Positions 1 to 9,000 of a stretch of DNA of 46,864 nucleotides are shown here, one piece after another; the stretch's first letter is position 1, and each line of letters starts with the position of its first letter. Made by a program: the position numbers and the translations under genes. Source of the stretch: Thermoflexales bacterium (GTDB taxonomy: Bacteria > Chloroflexota > Anaerolineae > B4-G1 > SLSP01); the NCBI GenBank assembly GCA_007125545.1, contig SLDA01000537.1, positions 1 to 46,864 of the forward strand. Reading direction: 5' to 3'. The notes under the pieces are model-generated. The model made no database searches. It saw only the letters and a list, made by a program, of their open reading frames with translations, and had not been told where the DNA came from.

Positions 1-22
1 CTTCCTGGTGAATCGATGAAGG

Positions 23-1411
23 TCATTGCTGCGCTTGCAGCAAGTCTTCCTGCAAGCCATCCAGGTAGACGATGCCCTCGACCGTCGCCAGCTCCGCCGC
101 CTGGGTCAAGACGCGCGCAGCATCCGCTTTCCGGTCTAATGCCAGGTAAACGCGTCCCAACGTCTGGAGCGACAGCGCCTGCTCAACGGGATTTGCCGCC
201 CATTCTCCGGCATGGATCGCCCGAACCTCTGCCTCGGAAAGGCGGTCAGGACGGTAGTCAGCGTAGAAGGCCGCCAAGGCATTCAGTGTCAGGAACTGGT
301 TTGGTGCCAGGCCGAGGGCGTAGAGCAGGTCGCCATGGGCACCTTCCAAGTTTGGCGGATCCTGAACCCTCTGAGACCACGACCGGGCCACATACACAAT
401 GGGAAGATTCTGAGTTATCTGCATCGCACGATTCACTGCATCGACTGCTTCGCGCACATCGCCGGCGCGGGCGGCCGCCAGCGCCATCCAGGCTTCGGCT
501 TCTGCGTTCAGTGGATCGATCTCGGCAGCCGCGTCAAATCCCTGGGCGGCTTCAGCATAGGCGCCTCGGTAGTAGTACAACAGCCCCAGTCCAAAGTAGG
601 CCTCGGATGCATCTTCATCAAGGTCAATCGCGGTAGCAAAAGCCGCCTCTGCCGCATCCCATGCGAATCCATAGAACTGAGACCATCCCAGACCGATATA
701 GGACTCTGAGAGTTGATCGTTCAGTCCTATCGCAATTTCATAGTCAGCGAGAGCCGCAGGGTAGACGCGAAGAGAGAGGTAAGCGGCACCACGCTTCAGG
801 TAGAGATCGACATTCTCGGGGTCCTGCAGAATCTGGTTATCATAGACCGTGGAGACTATCGACGGGGGGACAGGTGAAGGGGTGGGGTACGGGGTAGCCG
901 TCACCAGAACCTCTACCCGTAGCGGTGCGACGGTGGGAGTGACCGTGGCTGCGGCAGGATCAGAATCTACAAGCGGCACCAAACCCGGGTCAACCGGGAT
1001 AGGATCTCCTTCTCCGCCGGCACCGCCCATGCCTCGCAGTGTGAGAGCGCCCGAGAGCACGGCCCCAATGCCAATCCAAATCCCGACGACCAGCACGGTG
1101 AGAAAGCCCAATAGGAGCTTCTGCCCGCCCGACAAGCCCGGGCGAGCGCCTTTGCGTCTGGCCTTTCCTGCTTTTGCCTTGCCGGCATCGCCGCGCCGAG
1201 TCTGCTTACTACGAGCCTTATCCCGCCGCCGCTTCTCACGTTTCGAGGTTACTGCAGGCGACGAGCCCCCGGCCTCGTCGAAGCTCGCCTCTGCGAGGAG
1301 TGCTTCCCACGGATCCACGTAGGGAGTATCACTTTCTTCTACCACGTTCGAGTCTCGAGGGCTCTGTTTGCCGGTTTCTCGTTGCTCGCGCAGGTCGTCC
1401 AGGAATTCCAT
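23..1411 (-). CDS. Membrane-anchored TPR-repeat protein
   Basis: A 462-residue protein of unknown specific role. Residues 1-95 are hydrophilic and then strongly Lys/Arg-rich (about 57-92). One transmembrane segment follows at about 98-124. A Pro/Thr-rich linker (about 135-205) leads to tetratricopeptide repeats covering most of 205-460, recognisable by the A-Y-x-x-L-A-L/Y-E and A-x-x-x-L-A-x-D-P/E patterns. The basic N-terminus should stay in the cytoplasm with the repeats outside, giving a surface scaffold for protein contacts. A longer open frame reaches 1564, but the 51 extra residues look non-coding and overlap the rnhB promoter, so I chose the ATG at 1411. A possible promoter on this strand is TATACT at 1482-1487 with TTGCTT 16 bp upstream. 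The gene diverges from rnhB. Function is not predictable beyond the TPR fold. Confidence 0.8.
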   Translation of the reverse strand: MEFLDDLREQRETGKQSPRDSNVVEESDTPYVDPWEALLAEASFDEAGGSSPAVTSKREKRRRDKARSKQTRRGDAGKAKAGKARRKGARPGLSGGQKLLLGFLTVLVVGIWIGIGAVLSGALTLRGMGGAGGEGDPIPVDPGLVPLVDSDPAAATVTPTVAPLRVEVLVTATPYPTPSPVPPSIVSTVYDNQILQDPENVDLYLKRGAAYLSLRVYPAALADYEIAIGLNDQLSESYIGLGWSQFYGFAWDAAEAAFATAIDLDEDASEAYFGLGLLYYYRGAYAEAAQGFDAAAEIDPLNAEAEAWMALAAARAGDVREAVDAVNRAMQITQNLPIVYVARSWSQRVQDPPNLEGAHGDLLYALGLAPNQFLTLNALAAFYADYRPDRLSEAEVRAIHAGEWAANPVEQALSLQTLGRVYLALDRKADAARVLTQAAELATVEGIVYLDGLQEDLLQAQQ

Positions 1412-1481
1412 ACAGGCCTCCAATTGGTTTGGGCGCGGAGGTGATACGTGTGGTAGAGCCCACACATTTGTGTATGAAACC

Positions 1482-1550
1482 AGTATAAATGCACTCCGGT
1501 GGAAAGCAAATCTGGGTTTGGCAATCTCTTGGTTCGTGGCACAATACAAT
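1482..1550. promoter_or_regulatory. Divergent promoter region of TPR gene and rnhB
   Basis: Minus strand: TATACT (+ coordinates 1482-1487) with TTGCTT at 1504-1509, spacer 16, serving the TPR gene. Plus strand: TACAAT at 1545-1550 lies five bases before the rnhB ATG at 1556; CACAAT at 1540-1545 with TTGGCA at 1518-1523 (spacer 16) is an alternative reading. No Shine-Dalgarno site precedes the rnhB ATG, so the rnhB transcript may start at or within a few bases of its start codon. Confidence 0.5.
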
Positions 1551-1555
1551 CCAGT

Positions 1556-2215
1556 ATGGATCAAAAATGCGTCGTGAGGCGAAGTCGGCCCATCTATCCG
1601 ACCATCGAGGTGGAAACATCCCTGTCCGCAGAGGGGTGGACCGTGGTAGCAGGGCTGGACGAGGCCGGTCGTGGCCCCTGGGCCGGACCGGTCTATGCAG
1701 CCGCTGTGATCCTGCCGGAGGAGCCCGAAAAACTAGCGGCATTGTCATCTGTCCGAGATTCGAAGACCTTGAGCGCCGGTCAACGGGCGCGCTGTTTCGC
1801 TACTATCGTGGAGAACACACGCGCCTTCGGAGTGGGCGCAGGTACGGTGGATGAGATCGACAAACTGGGCATCGTGCCCGCCACCCGACTGGCGATGCAG
1901 CGTGCCCTGGCAGCGCTGGACATCCGCCCGGAAGCGCTGATTCTTGATGCCATCAGACTTCCAGATGTACCACTGCCCCAACGGGCTTTTCCCCGCGCGG
2001 ATAGCACGTGCCTGTCTGTCGCGGCTGCAGGTGTCGTCGCAAAAGTGTCGCGAGACCGTTGGATGGTAGAGGTCGCAGAGGTCGAGTATCCGGGCTACGG
2101 ATTTGCTCAGCACAAGGGCTATGGCACGCGGATGCACGCAGCGGCGTTGGATCGTATCGGTGTATGTCCGATTCACCGGCGAAGTTTCCGCCCTATCGCA
2201 ACACGTGTGACATAG
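1556..2215 (+). CDS. rnhB: Ribonuclease HII
   Basis: Cleaves the RNA strand of RNA-DNA hybrids and single ribonucleotides in DNA, in the cytoplasm, needing Mg or Mn. The protein has 219 residues, usual for the family. The DEAGRGPWAG motif at 35-44 gives the first two catalytic acids (D35, E36). D131 (LILDA) and D149 (RADS) complete the D-E-D-D set, and the KVSRD stretch after it is also typical. The frame is open from a GTG at 1499, but family alignment and the -10-like TACAAT just upstream favour the ATG at 1556. The next gene begins two bases after the stop, so the two are probably co-transcribed. Confidence 0.95.
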   Translation: MDQKCVVRRSRPIYPTIEVETSLSAEGWTVVAGLDEAGRGPWAGPVYAAAVILPEEPEKLAALSSVRDSKTLSAGQRARCFATIVENTRAFGVGAGTVDEIDKLGIVPATRLAMQRALAALDIRPEALILDAIRLPDVPLPQRAFPRADSTCLSVAAAGVVAKVSRDRWMVEVAEVEYPGYGFAQHKGYGTRMHAAALDRIGVCPIHRRSFRPIATRVT

Positions 2216-2217
2216 GG

Positions 2218-3444
2218 ATGCAACCCCTCAATGTCGTGATGATCGGCCCCTTCGGAATGCGCCCGCGTATGACTATGCAGGTACGGGCGCTCCCGCTAGC
2301 AAAGGCACTGGTCGTCCGTGGAAACACCGTCACGATACTCCTCCCCCCGTGGCAGAATCCTGAGGATGCCGGGCGTCGTTGGAATGAGGAGGGCGTCGAG
2401 ATCGAAAACGTGCCGGTTCCGCGGGGGATGCCGGGCTGGTTTCACTGGCGCCTTGCTCTCCACCTGGTACGCCGGGCGCGCGAGTTGAACCCCGATGTGG
2501 TACATACCTTCAAGCCCAAGGCCTACGCGGGCCTAGCCCACTTGGCGCTAGCCCGCCGTTATCCGGTCGTGGTGGACACGGATGATTGGGAAGGACCGGG
2601 AGGCTGGAACACTATGGGCGCATATCCGCCGCTCCTACAACGCTTCTTCACATGGCAGGAGCGCTGGGGATTGACCCACGCACGAGCTGTGACCGTCGCC
2701 AGCCGGGCGCTGCAAACGTTAGTCTGGTCGATGGGTGGAGCACCTGAACGGGTCTTCTACCTGCCCAATGGGGCTTCCCCTCACGACGAAGGCCAGACCA
2801 GCTTGGCGCCGCCGCGCACCGAACCCGGCAGACGCCCTACGGTCCTGCTCTACACGCGATTTTTCGAGTATGATCTGGCCCGTCTGTGGCGTCTGATGCG
2901 TGCTGTTCGGGCGCGCTGTTGCCAGGTTCGCTTTATAGTCGTTGGCAAGGGCTTCGCCGCGGAGGAAGAGCGACTCTTGCAGATGGCTCGGTCTGAAAAT
3001 TGGCACGTCGTTGTAACGGAAGACACCCTGCCCGACGCAGATCTAGTGTATGCCGGTTGGGGGACCGAAGACAAGCTGCCGCGCTGCTTTGCCGCAGCCG
3101 ACATCGCGATTTACCCCTTTGACGATACCCTCCTAAACCGAACCAAATGCCCGGTCAAACTGATGGACTTGCTCTCCGCCGGCATCCCGGTGGTCGGCGA
3201 TGCGGTGGGTCAGGTCGCCGACGCCGTGGTGCCCGGCAAGACGGGGATGCTGGTACAGGCAGGCGATGAGCCCCGGTTCGCGGAGGCGGTCCTGGGGCTG
3301 CTGGAAGTGCCCGAAGAGCTCGCCGCGATGCGTGAAACCGTGCGACAGGATATGGCAGAGCGCTTTGCTTGGACACATCTGTCGGAAGTAGCGGAAAACG
3401 CCTACCGGTACGCGTGCGGAGACAAACTGGATGGGGCAATGTAA
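2218..3444 (+). CDS. Glycosyltransferase, GT4-like (GT-B fold)
   Basis: Predicted to transfer a sugar from an activated donor to an unknown acceptor, probably an envelope glycan. The 408 residues show the two-lobe GT-B pattern. The N-lobe has a Rossmann start (NVVMIGPFG), a G-N-T-V-T strand and a DVVHTFKPKAY stretch. The C-lobe has a LLYTRFFEYD strand, a FIVVGKGF strand, and the donor-site block CPVKLMDLLSAGIPVVGDAVGQ resembling the family E-x7-E region. An upstream in-frame ATG at 2164 overlaps rnhB; the ATG at 2218 starts directly at the conserved core and is preferred. Donor and acceptor are unknown. Confidence 0.8.
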   Translation: MQPLNVVMIGPFGMRPRMTMQVRALPLAKALVVRGNTVTILLPPWQNPEDAGRRWNEEGVEIENVPVPRGMPGWFHWRLALHLVRRARELNPDVVHTFKPKAYAGLAHLALARRYPVVVDTDDWEGPGGWNTMGAYPPLLQRFFTWQERWGLTHARAVTVASRALQTLVWSMGGAPERVFYLPNGASPHDEGQTSLAPPRTEPGRRPTVLLYTRFFEYDLARLWRLMRAVRARCCQVRFIVVGKGFAAEEERLLQMARSENWHVVVTEDTLPDADLVYAGWGTEDKLPRCFAAADIAIYPFDDTLLNRTKCPVKLMDLLSAGIPVVGDAVGQVADAVVPGKTGMLVQAGDEPRFAEAVLGLLEVPEELAAMRETVRQDMAERFAWTHLSEVAENAYRYACGDKLDGAM

Positions 3445-3493
3445 GGTCAATGACGGACCACATGAGTGAAGCTCCTGGAGACCCTAAGTATGG

Positions 3494-3499
3494 TATAAT
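3494..3499 (+). promoter_or_regulatory. Extended -10 promoter of the DedA/asnS unit
   Basis: TATAAT preceded by TGG gives an extended -10 (TGnTATAAT). No good -35 is seen, as expected for extended -10 promoters. It would leave a leader of about 105 bases before the DedA start at 3614. Confidence 0.6.
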
Positions 3500-3504
3500 C
3501 CTCG

Positions 3505-3578
3505 GGAGTCCCGTTGGAATGGCAAGCAGCCCAACTCGACTTCGATCCTTTACAGGCGTGAGATCCCACGGGACGTCC
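3505..3578 (+). promoter_or_regulatory. Structured 5' leader of the DedA gene
   Basis: GGAGTCCCGTTGG at 3505-3517 can pair with CCACGGGACGTCC at 3566-3578, a near-complete 13-base stem with one bulge and a G-U pair, enclosing about 48 bases. It begins just after the predicted transcription start and ends 36 bases before the ATG. I recognise no known riboswitch class in it. Confidence 0.4.
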
Positions 3579-3613
3579 TGACACTAACCGAATGATTTCA
3601 TCTGGGTAGAGTT

Positions 3614-4279
3614 ATGCAGCTGACAGCTATCTTGAGCGCGATCAATGACTGGGTCGAGACTATCATCCGGACCCTGGGCTATCCGGGACTGGGATTGGCC
3701 ACGTTTCTTCAAACGGTGTTTCCCCCTATCCCATCCGAACTCGTTCTGCCGCTTGCCGGCTGGATGACACTCCGTGAAGACACCGGCTTCACCTTCCTGG
3801 GCGCGATCATCGTAAGCACGATAGGGGCCGTTGCAGGAGCCTTGTGTTTCTATGGCTTGGGGGCGTGGGTGAACGAAACGCGATTCCGCGTCCTACTCCG
3901 GCGCCATGGAAAATGGTTCCTGATGTCAGAGCGAGATCTGAATGTATCCCTAGACTGGTTCCAGCGCCACGGTGAATCCGTCGTCTTCTTTGGACGGTTG
4001 ATGCCTCTTGTCAGGAGCTTGATCTCCGTACCCGCCGGATTCGCGCACATGCACTTGGGGCGATTCACCCTCTACACCGCGCTAGGGGCCGGGCTGTGGA
4101 GTTTCTTGCTCATAGCCGCCGGGCGGATGCTGGGCAGGCGCTGGGACCTTGTCGCCGAGTTCCTCGACCGCTATCAGCCGGTGGTGATTGCCCTTGTCGT
4201 CCTGGGTGTTCTTGGTTTCATCTATATACGCTGGCGGAAATTCACCTCCTGTAAACGGGAATCTCAAGGCGTATGCTAA
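3614..4279 (+). CDS. DedA family membrane protein
   Basis: A 221-residue integral membrane protein of the DedA/VTT family, members of which act as lipid (undecaprenyl-phosphate or phospholipid) flippases or support membrane homeostasis. The family signature is clear: the re-entrant region with FLQTVFPPIPSELVLPLAGW near residue 32, the G-A-x-x-G-A-L-x-x-Y-x-x-G segment, and the FFGRLMPLVRSLISVPAGFAHM block around 121-143 with the conserved arginines. The C-terminus ends in a hydrophobic helix and basic tail. The asnS gene follows 30 bases later and probably shares the transcript. Which lipid it handles cannot be told. Confidence 0.9.
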   Translation: MQLTAILSAINDWVETIIRTLGYPGLGLATFLQTVFPPIPSELVLPLAGWMTLREDTGFTFLGAIIVSTIGAVAGALCFYGLGAWVNETRFRVLLRRHGKWFLMSERDLNVSLDWFQRHGESVVFFGRLMPLVRSLISVPAGFAHMHLGRFTLYTALGAGLWSFLLIAAGRMLGRRWDLVAEFLDRYQPVVIALVVLGVLGFIYIRWRKFTSCKRESQGVC

Positions 4280-4309
4280 ATCGATCCATTCAGAAAGAGT
4301 AGGCGAACA

Positions 4310-5653
4310 ATGCCAACACTTATTCAAGCTCGAGATATTGCAGATTATGAGGGGCAGGAGATCACACTGCAGGGGTGGGTTTACAATCGCACCCACAAAG
4401 GCAAATTGGTGTTTCTGTTGATCCGGGATGGGTATGGCTTCGTGCAGTGCGTGGCCTTCCAGGGCGAGCTAGATGCAGAGCTTTTTGAGACCCTGGCGCA
4501 TATTCCCCAGGAATCTTCTGTGATCGTCACCGGTATGGTGCGCGCCGACAGTCGCGCACCGGGAATTCCCGGCGGATACGAAGTCGGCATCATGGGTGTC
4601 GAGGTCGTTCAAGCTGTGGGGGACGAGTATCCCATATCGCTTAAGGAGCATGGGGTTGACTTTCTGCTCGACCACCGGCACCTGTGGATTCGGGTGCCCA
4701 GCCAATGGGCCATTCTCCGCATTCGCACAACTATCATCAGTGCGATTCGTGAATGGCTGGAACAAAACGGTTTCACGCTGCTCGATACGCCCATTCTGAC
4801 CCCCGCGGCATGCGAAGGAACGACGACACTTTTTGAGACTGAGTATTTCGATGAGGGCCCCGCCTATCTGGCACAGAGTGGGCAACTCTACAACGAAGCC
4901 AATATCTTCGCCTTCGGCAAGGTCTACTGCTTTGGACCGACCTTTCGCGCCGAGAAGTCCAAGACCCGGCGCCATCTGACCGAGTTCTGGATGGTGGAGC
5001 CGGAAATGGCGTTCTGTGATCTCGAGCAGTTGATGGAGGTGGAGGAGCAGTTCATCTCGCACATCGTCCAACGAACGCTGCGAGACTGCCGGAACGAGCT
5101 TCTCTCCCTCGGGCGAGATCTCTCCGTGCTCGAACGGATCGTGCCACCCTTTCCCCGCATCTCCTATGATGAAGCGCTGGAAAAACTGGCCCAGATTCGG
5201 GCCGAGACAGATGACGCAGAGGCACGAAAACTTTTGGAGATCGAGTGGGGCGACGATTTTGGCTCGCCACACGAGACAGCACTAACGAAGCTCTTTGACA
5301 AGCCCGTCTTTGTCTACGGTTATCCGACGGGTGCGAAAGCCTTCTACATGGAACCCTGGCCCGGGCGTCCCGATGTCTCAAAAAGCGTCGACCTGCTCGC
5401 GCCGGAAGGCTATGGCGAGATCACCGGTGGCAGCGAACGAATCTCCGATCCGGACCTGTTGCTCAAACGCATTCACGAGCATAACCTACCGGAGGAAGCT
5501 TTCCGCTGGTACATCGACCTACGCCGCTATGGAAGTGTGCCCCACAGTGGGTTTGGGTTAGGTGTAGAGCGCACCGTAACCTGGATCTGCGGTATAGAGC
5601 ACATTCGCGAGACGATCCCCTATCCGCGTACAATAAACCGGGTCTATCCTTAG
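4310..5653 (+). CDS. asnS: Asparaginyl-tRNA synthetase
   Basis: Charges tRNA-Asn with asparagine using ATP. The 447-residue protein has an N-terminal OB anticodon-binding domain (about 15-105; QGWVYNRTHKGKLVFLLIRD) and a class II catalytic core. Motif 1 lies near 135-165, motif 2 around 211-235 (FRAEKSKTRRHLTEF) and motif 3 at 414-423 (GFGLGVERTV). The same architecture occurs in AspRS and archaeal-type enzymes; the overall pattern, including YGYPTGAKAFYM and the TGGSERI loop, fits the AsnRS group best. Length is typical for AsnRS, with no bacterial AspRS GAD insertion. A strong terminator follows 24 bases after the stop. Confidence 0.85.
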   Translation: MPTLIQARDIADYEGQEITLQGWVYNRTHKGKLVFLLIRDGYGFVQCVAFQGELDAELFETLAHIPQESSVIVTGMVRADSRAPGIPGGYEVGIMGVEVVQAVGDEYPISLKEHGVDFLLDHRHLWIRVPSQWAILRIRTTIISAIREWLEQNGFTLLDTPILTPAACEGTTTLFETEYFDEGPAYLAQSGQLYNEANIFAFGKVYCFGPTFRAEKSKTRRHLTEFWMVEPEMAFCDLEQLMEVEEQFISHIVQRTLRDCRNELLSLGRDLSVLERIVPPFPRISYDEALEKLAQIRAETDDAEARKLLEIEWGDDFGSPHETALTKLFDKPVFVYGYPTGAKAFYMEPWPGRPDVSKSVDLLAPEGYGEITGGSERISDPDLLLKRIHEHNLPEEAFRWYIDLRRYGSVPHSGFGLGVERTVTWICGIEHIRETIPYPRTINRVYP

Positions 5654-5676
5654 AAATCGGGGAGCGCAGGCAATAC

Positions 5677-5712
5677 AAAGCCGGTCGGGGAAAGCTGCCC
5701 GACCGGCTTTTT
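5677..5712 (+). terminator. Intrinsic terminator after asnS
   Basis: Perfect 13-bp stem AAAGCCGGTCGGG (5677-5689) / CCCGACCGGCTTT (5698-5710) with an 8-base loop, running into five Ts. A strong rho-independent terminator closing the rnhB/DedA/asnS cluster. Confidence 0.92.
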
Positions 5713-5792
5713 CCTTGTGTGGCAGATGACATAGGCTAGCGATGCGATTTGGCGGCGACAGCTGCCGGCATCCCCACCGGGTGGGTTTGTGC

Positions 5793-5798
5793 TATAAT
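5793..5798 (+). promoter_or_regulatory. Extended -10 promoter upstream of the 35-residue gene
   Basis: TGCTATAAT (TG at 5790-5791, TATAAT at 5793-5798) forms an extended -10 element about 80 bases before the ATG at 5878. No -35 match is seen. It is placed to drive the small gene and the large GH13-like gene after it. Confidence 0.6.
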
Positions 5799-5877
5799 AA
5801 ACCTATTAAGTGGCGAGGGGCTGTCTACTAATTGCGCTCTATGACCTTGCCGTGAATATCAGTGAAAGGAGAGCACT

Positions 5878-5985
5878 ATGAAAAAACGCAACAACCTTAC
5901 GCGTATCGTGTTTCTGGTGATCAGCGTCCTGCTCTTGCTGAGCATGATCCTGGGCTTCGTGTCCGCCCTAATTCCCGGAGCATAA
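5878..5985 (+). CDS. 35-residue single-pass membrane peptide
   Basis: An ATG with a good Shine-Dalgarno site (GAAAGGAGAG, about seven bases upstream) opens a 35-codon frame ending in TAA. The peptide starts MKKRNNLTR, a positively charged cytoplasmic end, followed by one hydrophobic helix (about residues 10-31, IVFLVISVLLLLSMILGF) and a short ALIPGA tail. The strong ribosome site, extended -10 promoter upstream and positive-inside topology support a real gene. It lies 23 bases before the large GH13-like gene and probably shares its transcript. No function is recognised; it could be a small membrane regulator or helper. Confidence 0.7.
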   Translation: MKKRNNLTRIVFLVISVLLLLSMILGFVSALIPGA

Positions 5986-6008
5986 GCAACCCTATGTGAG
6001 GCAAGATC

Positions 6009-9000
6009 ATGCTTAAACCGCTTCCCCCCGCCTGTGACCAACCGTCTGCAGCATCTGTGTCTCGCGAGTTTCACATTTCACGGGATGCCCGTGACCACTA
6101 TCAGTTTGATGTCTCCCTTTTCTCCTTGACGGGCAATGTGATATTTGCCAATTTCCACGCGGCTCGTCTCTTCGCGCAACAGATGAACGAAAAACGGGAT
6201 GTGGTTAATCATCCCGAACGCAGCGTCCAGGCAGGCGAATTGAACGCGATGGGATTGGTAGATGAGATTCTGCACCTCATCATTGCGCAATACCGCAAAG
6301 AGCGCAAGCCCACCGTGATGGAGGAAGCGCTGACCTACCTTGAGGAGCGGGTGGGTGATGCTGCCATGGATGCGGTACTCAAGACCTTCATCCGGCAGTT
6401 CCCGCCTCTCGTCGTCTATCGCGATGAGATGACGGTTGAAGACTACTTGAACGGAGAAACCGAGGGCGTCTCCAATCGGGCGGTGACCCTGGAAGAGTTA
6501 TTGATGCTCTGGTTGGCGAACGAAAATCCAGCATCAGGCCCCTTCTTGGAGCTGTTCGACGATCAGACATTAGAAGATACAACAGCCTATGCCAGGATAC
6601 CCGAATACCTGGAGGAGTTTTTCGCACAGCAACCGCCTTTCGGCCCCGAAAACGAGAATCTGCTGGATATGCTGCGAAGTCCTTCCCGAACTAGCCCACA
6701 CTCCTGGAAGGGCCAACTGGAGTACATCCGGACACGGTGGGGCAGTATTCTAGGTGAAGTCCTCTATCGTATCCTGAGCAGTATCGATTTCCTGGAGGAA
6801 GAGCAGAAGGCGTTCTTTGGATTCGGACCCGGTCCCGCCGAGGTCTACGAGTTTGCCGGCTTGGCAATAGAGCCCGAGAACTTCAGCCCAGACAGCGACT
6901 GGATGCCGCGGGTCGTGATGCTCGCGAAGAACGTCTACGTATGGCTCGACCAACTCTCAGAGCAGTATGGACTCGCCATCACCCGCCTGGACGAGATCCC
7001 GAACGCCGAGCTGGACCGGCTCCAGCGGGGAGGCTTCACTGCTCTCTGGCTGATCGGTCTATGGGAGCGTAGCACAGCTTCAAGACAGATTAAACAGATG
7101 ATGGGTAATCCGGATGCTGTCGCTTCGGCCTATTCCATCACCGACTATGCTGTCGCAGGCGACCTGGGTGGAGAGCCGGCTTTCAACGTTCTCAAGTCAC
7201 GAGCTGCAGAACGGGGCATCCGTATGGCGAGCGATATGGTGCCAAATCATATGGGCATCGACTCCCATTGGGTCATGGATCATCCGGATTGGTTCATCAG
7301 TCTCCCCTACAGTCCATTCCCTTCCTACTCCTTCTCGGATCCGAATCTCTCGCGTGACGACCGTGTCGGCATTTACCTGGAGGATCATTATTACCAGCGT
7401 ACCGACGCTGCGGTGGTCTTCCAACGCCGCGACCACTGGACCGGAGATACTCGCTATATCTACCATGGCAACGATGGCACTCAAATGCCCTGGAACGACA
7501 CGGCGCAGTTGAACTACCTGAATCCAGAGGTGCGAGAAGCCGTGATTCAGACGATTCTGGATGTCGCCCGTCGCTCTCCTGTGATTCGATTCGACGCCGC
7601 CATGACCCTAACGAAAAAGCACTACCAGCGCCTTTGGTTCCCGGAACCGGGCACCGGCGGCGACATTCCGTCACGGGCCGACTTTGGTCTCACGAAGGCG
7701 GAGTTTGATGAGCGAATGCCCGAGGAGTTCTGGAGAGAGGTAGTCAACCGCGTCGCGCAAGAAGTACCCGACACGCTGCTTTTGGCCGAGGCTTTCTGGC
7801 TGATGGAAGGCTATTTCGTCCGCAGCTTGGGGATGCATCGTGTCTATAACAGCGCCTTTATGAACATGATGCGGGACGAGAAAAACGCCGAGTATCGTGA
7901 AGTGATGAAGAACACGCTCGCCTTTGATCCGGAAGTTCTACGACGTTACGTCAACTTTATGAACAATCCGGACGAACGCACGGCGGTGGACCAATTTGGC
8001 AAAGGCGATAAGTATTTCGGGGTGTGCACCGTGATGGCGACCATGCCGGGTCTCCCTATGTTCGGTCATGGCCAGATCGAAGGTTACGCTGAGAAATATG
8101 GGATGGAGTTCCGAAAGGCATATTGGAACGAATCTCCCGATCAATATCTGGTCGAACGTCACGAGCGCGAGATTTACCCGCTCTTACACAAGCGGTATCT
8201 CTTCGCCGGCGTCGACGACTTCTACCTGTATGACTTGATTAACCCGGATGGCTATGTCGACGAGAACGTTTTCGCCTACTCCAATCGTGTGGGCAACCAG
8301 CGTTCGCTCGTGCTCTACCACAATCGTTACGGCGACACCCGCGGCTGGATTCGAATGTCTGCCCCCTATGCCGTCAGAGGTGAGGGGGGAGAGAAGACAC
8401 TGGTTCACACTTCGCTGTCGGAGGCCCTTGATGTCGTTGGCGATCCGAATCGCTTCCTCGTCTTCCGCAATACAGTAGATGGCCTGGAGTATATCCGTAA
8501 CTGTCGCGAGCTTGCCGAACAGGGACTCTACGTCGAATTGTATGCCTACCAGGCGTATGTGCTGGTCGACTTCCGAGAACTACAGGATAACGAGGAGCAG
8601 CATTATGCTCAGCTCAGCACCTACCTGAGAGGTCGGGGCGTACCGAGCATCGATGAAGCGCTCAAGGAGCTCTATCTCCAGCCCGTACACAGTCCACTTC
8701 GTATGCTTGTCAGCGGGCCGGCATTCACATGGCTCTCAGCGCAAACCGCACCCGAGCCCGAAGCCATCGACGGTGAAATGGTCGATGAAGTGTATCAGAA
8801 GATGCTGGACCTGCTGACCAGCATCTTACAGATCGTACCGGAGGAAGAAACCTCGACCGGCTACTCTCCAGAGGCAATTGCGAATCAGGTGACAGAGAAG
8901 CTCATATGGGCGTTAGCACTTCCCGGTGTCCTCGACAACGCAGCGCCGAAGAAGGATAGTCCAGGCTATGCATCCGTGGCCAGCTTCATCCTGGATGCTT

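Noticed and set aside
1412-1564. N-terminal extension of the TPR protein
   Set aside because: It would overlap the rnhB promoter and start, and its composition is unlike the rest of the protein.
4469-5272. 267-codon open frame on the minus strand inside asnS
   Set aside because: Lies wholly antisense to a clear synthetase gene, has no recognisable domain and no ribosome site; a shadow of the GC-rich coding strand.
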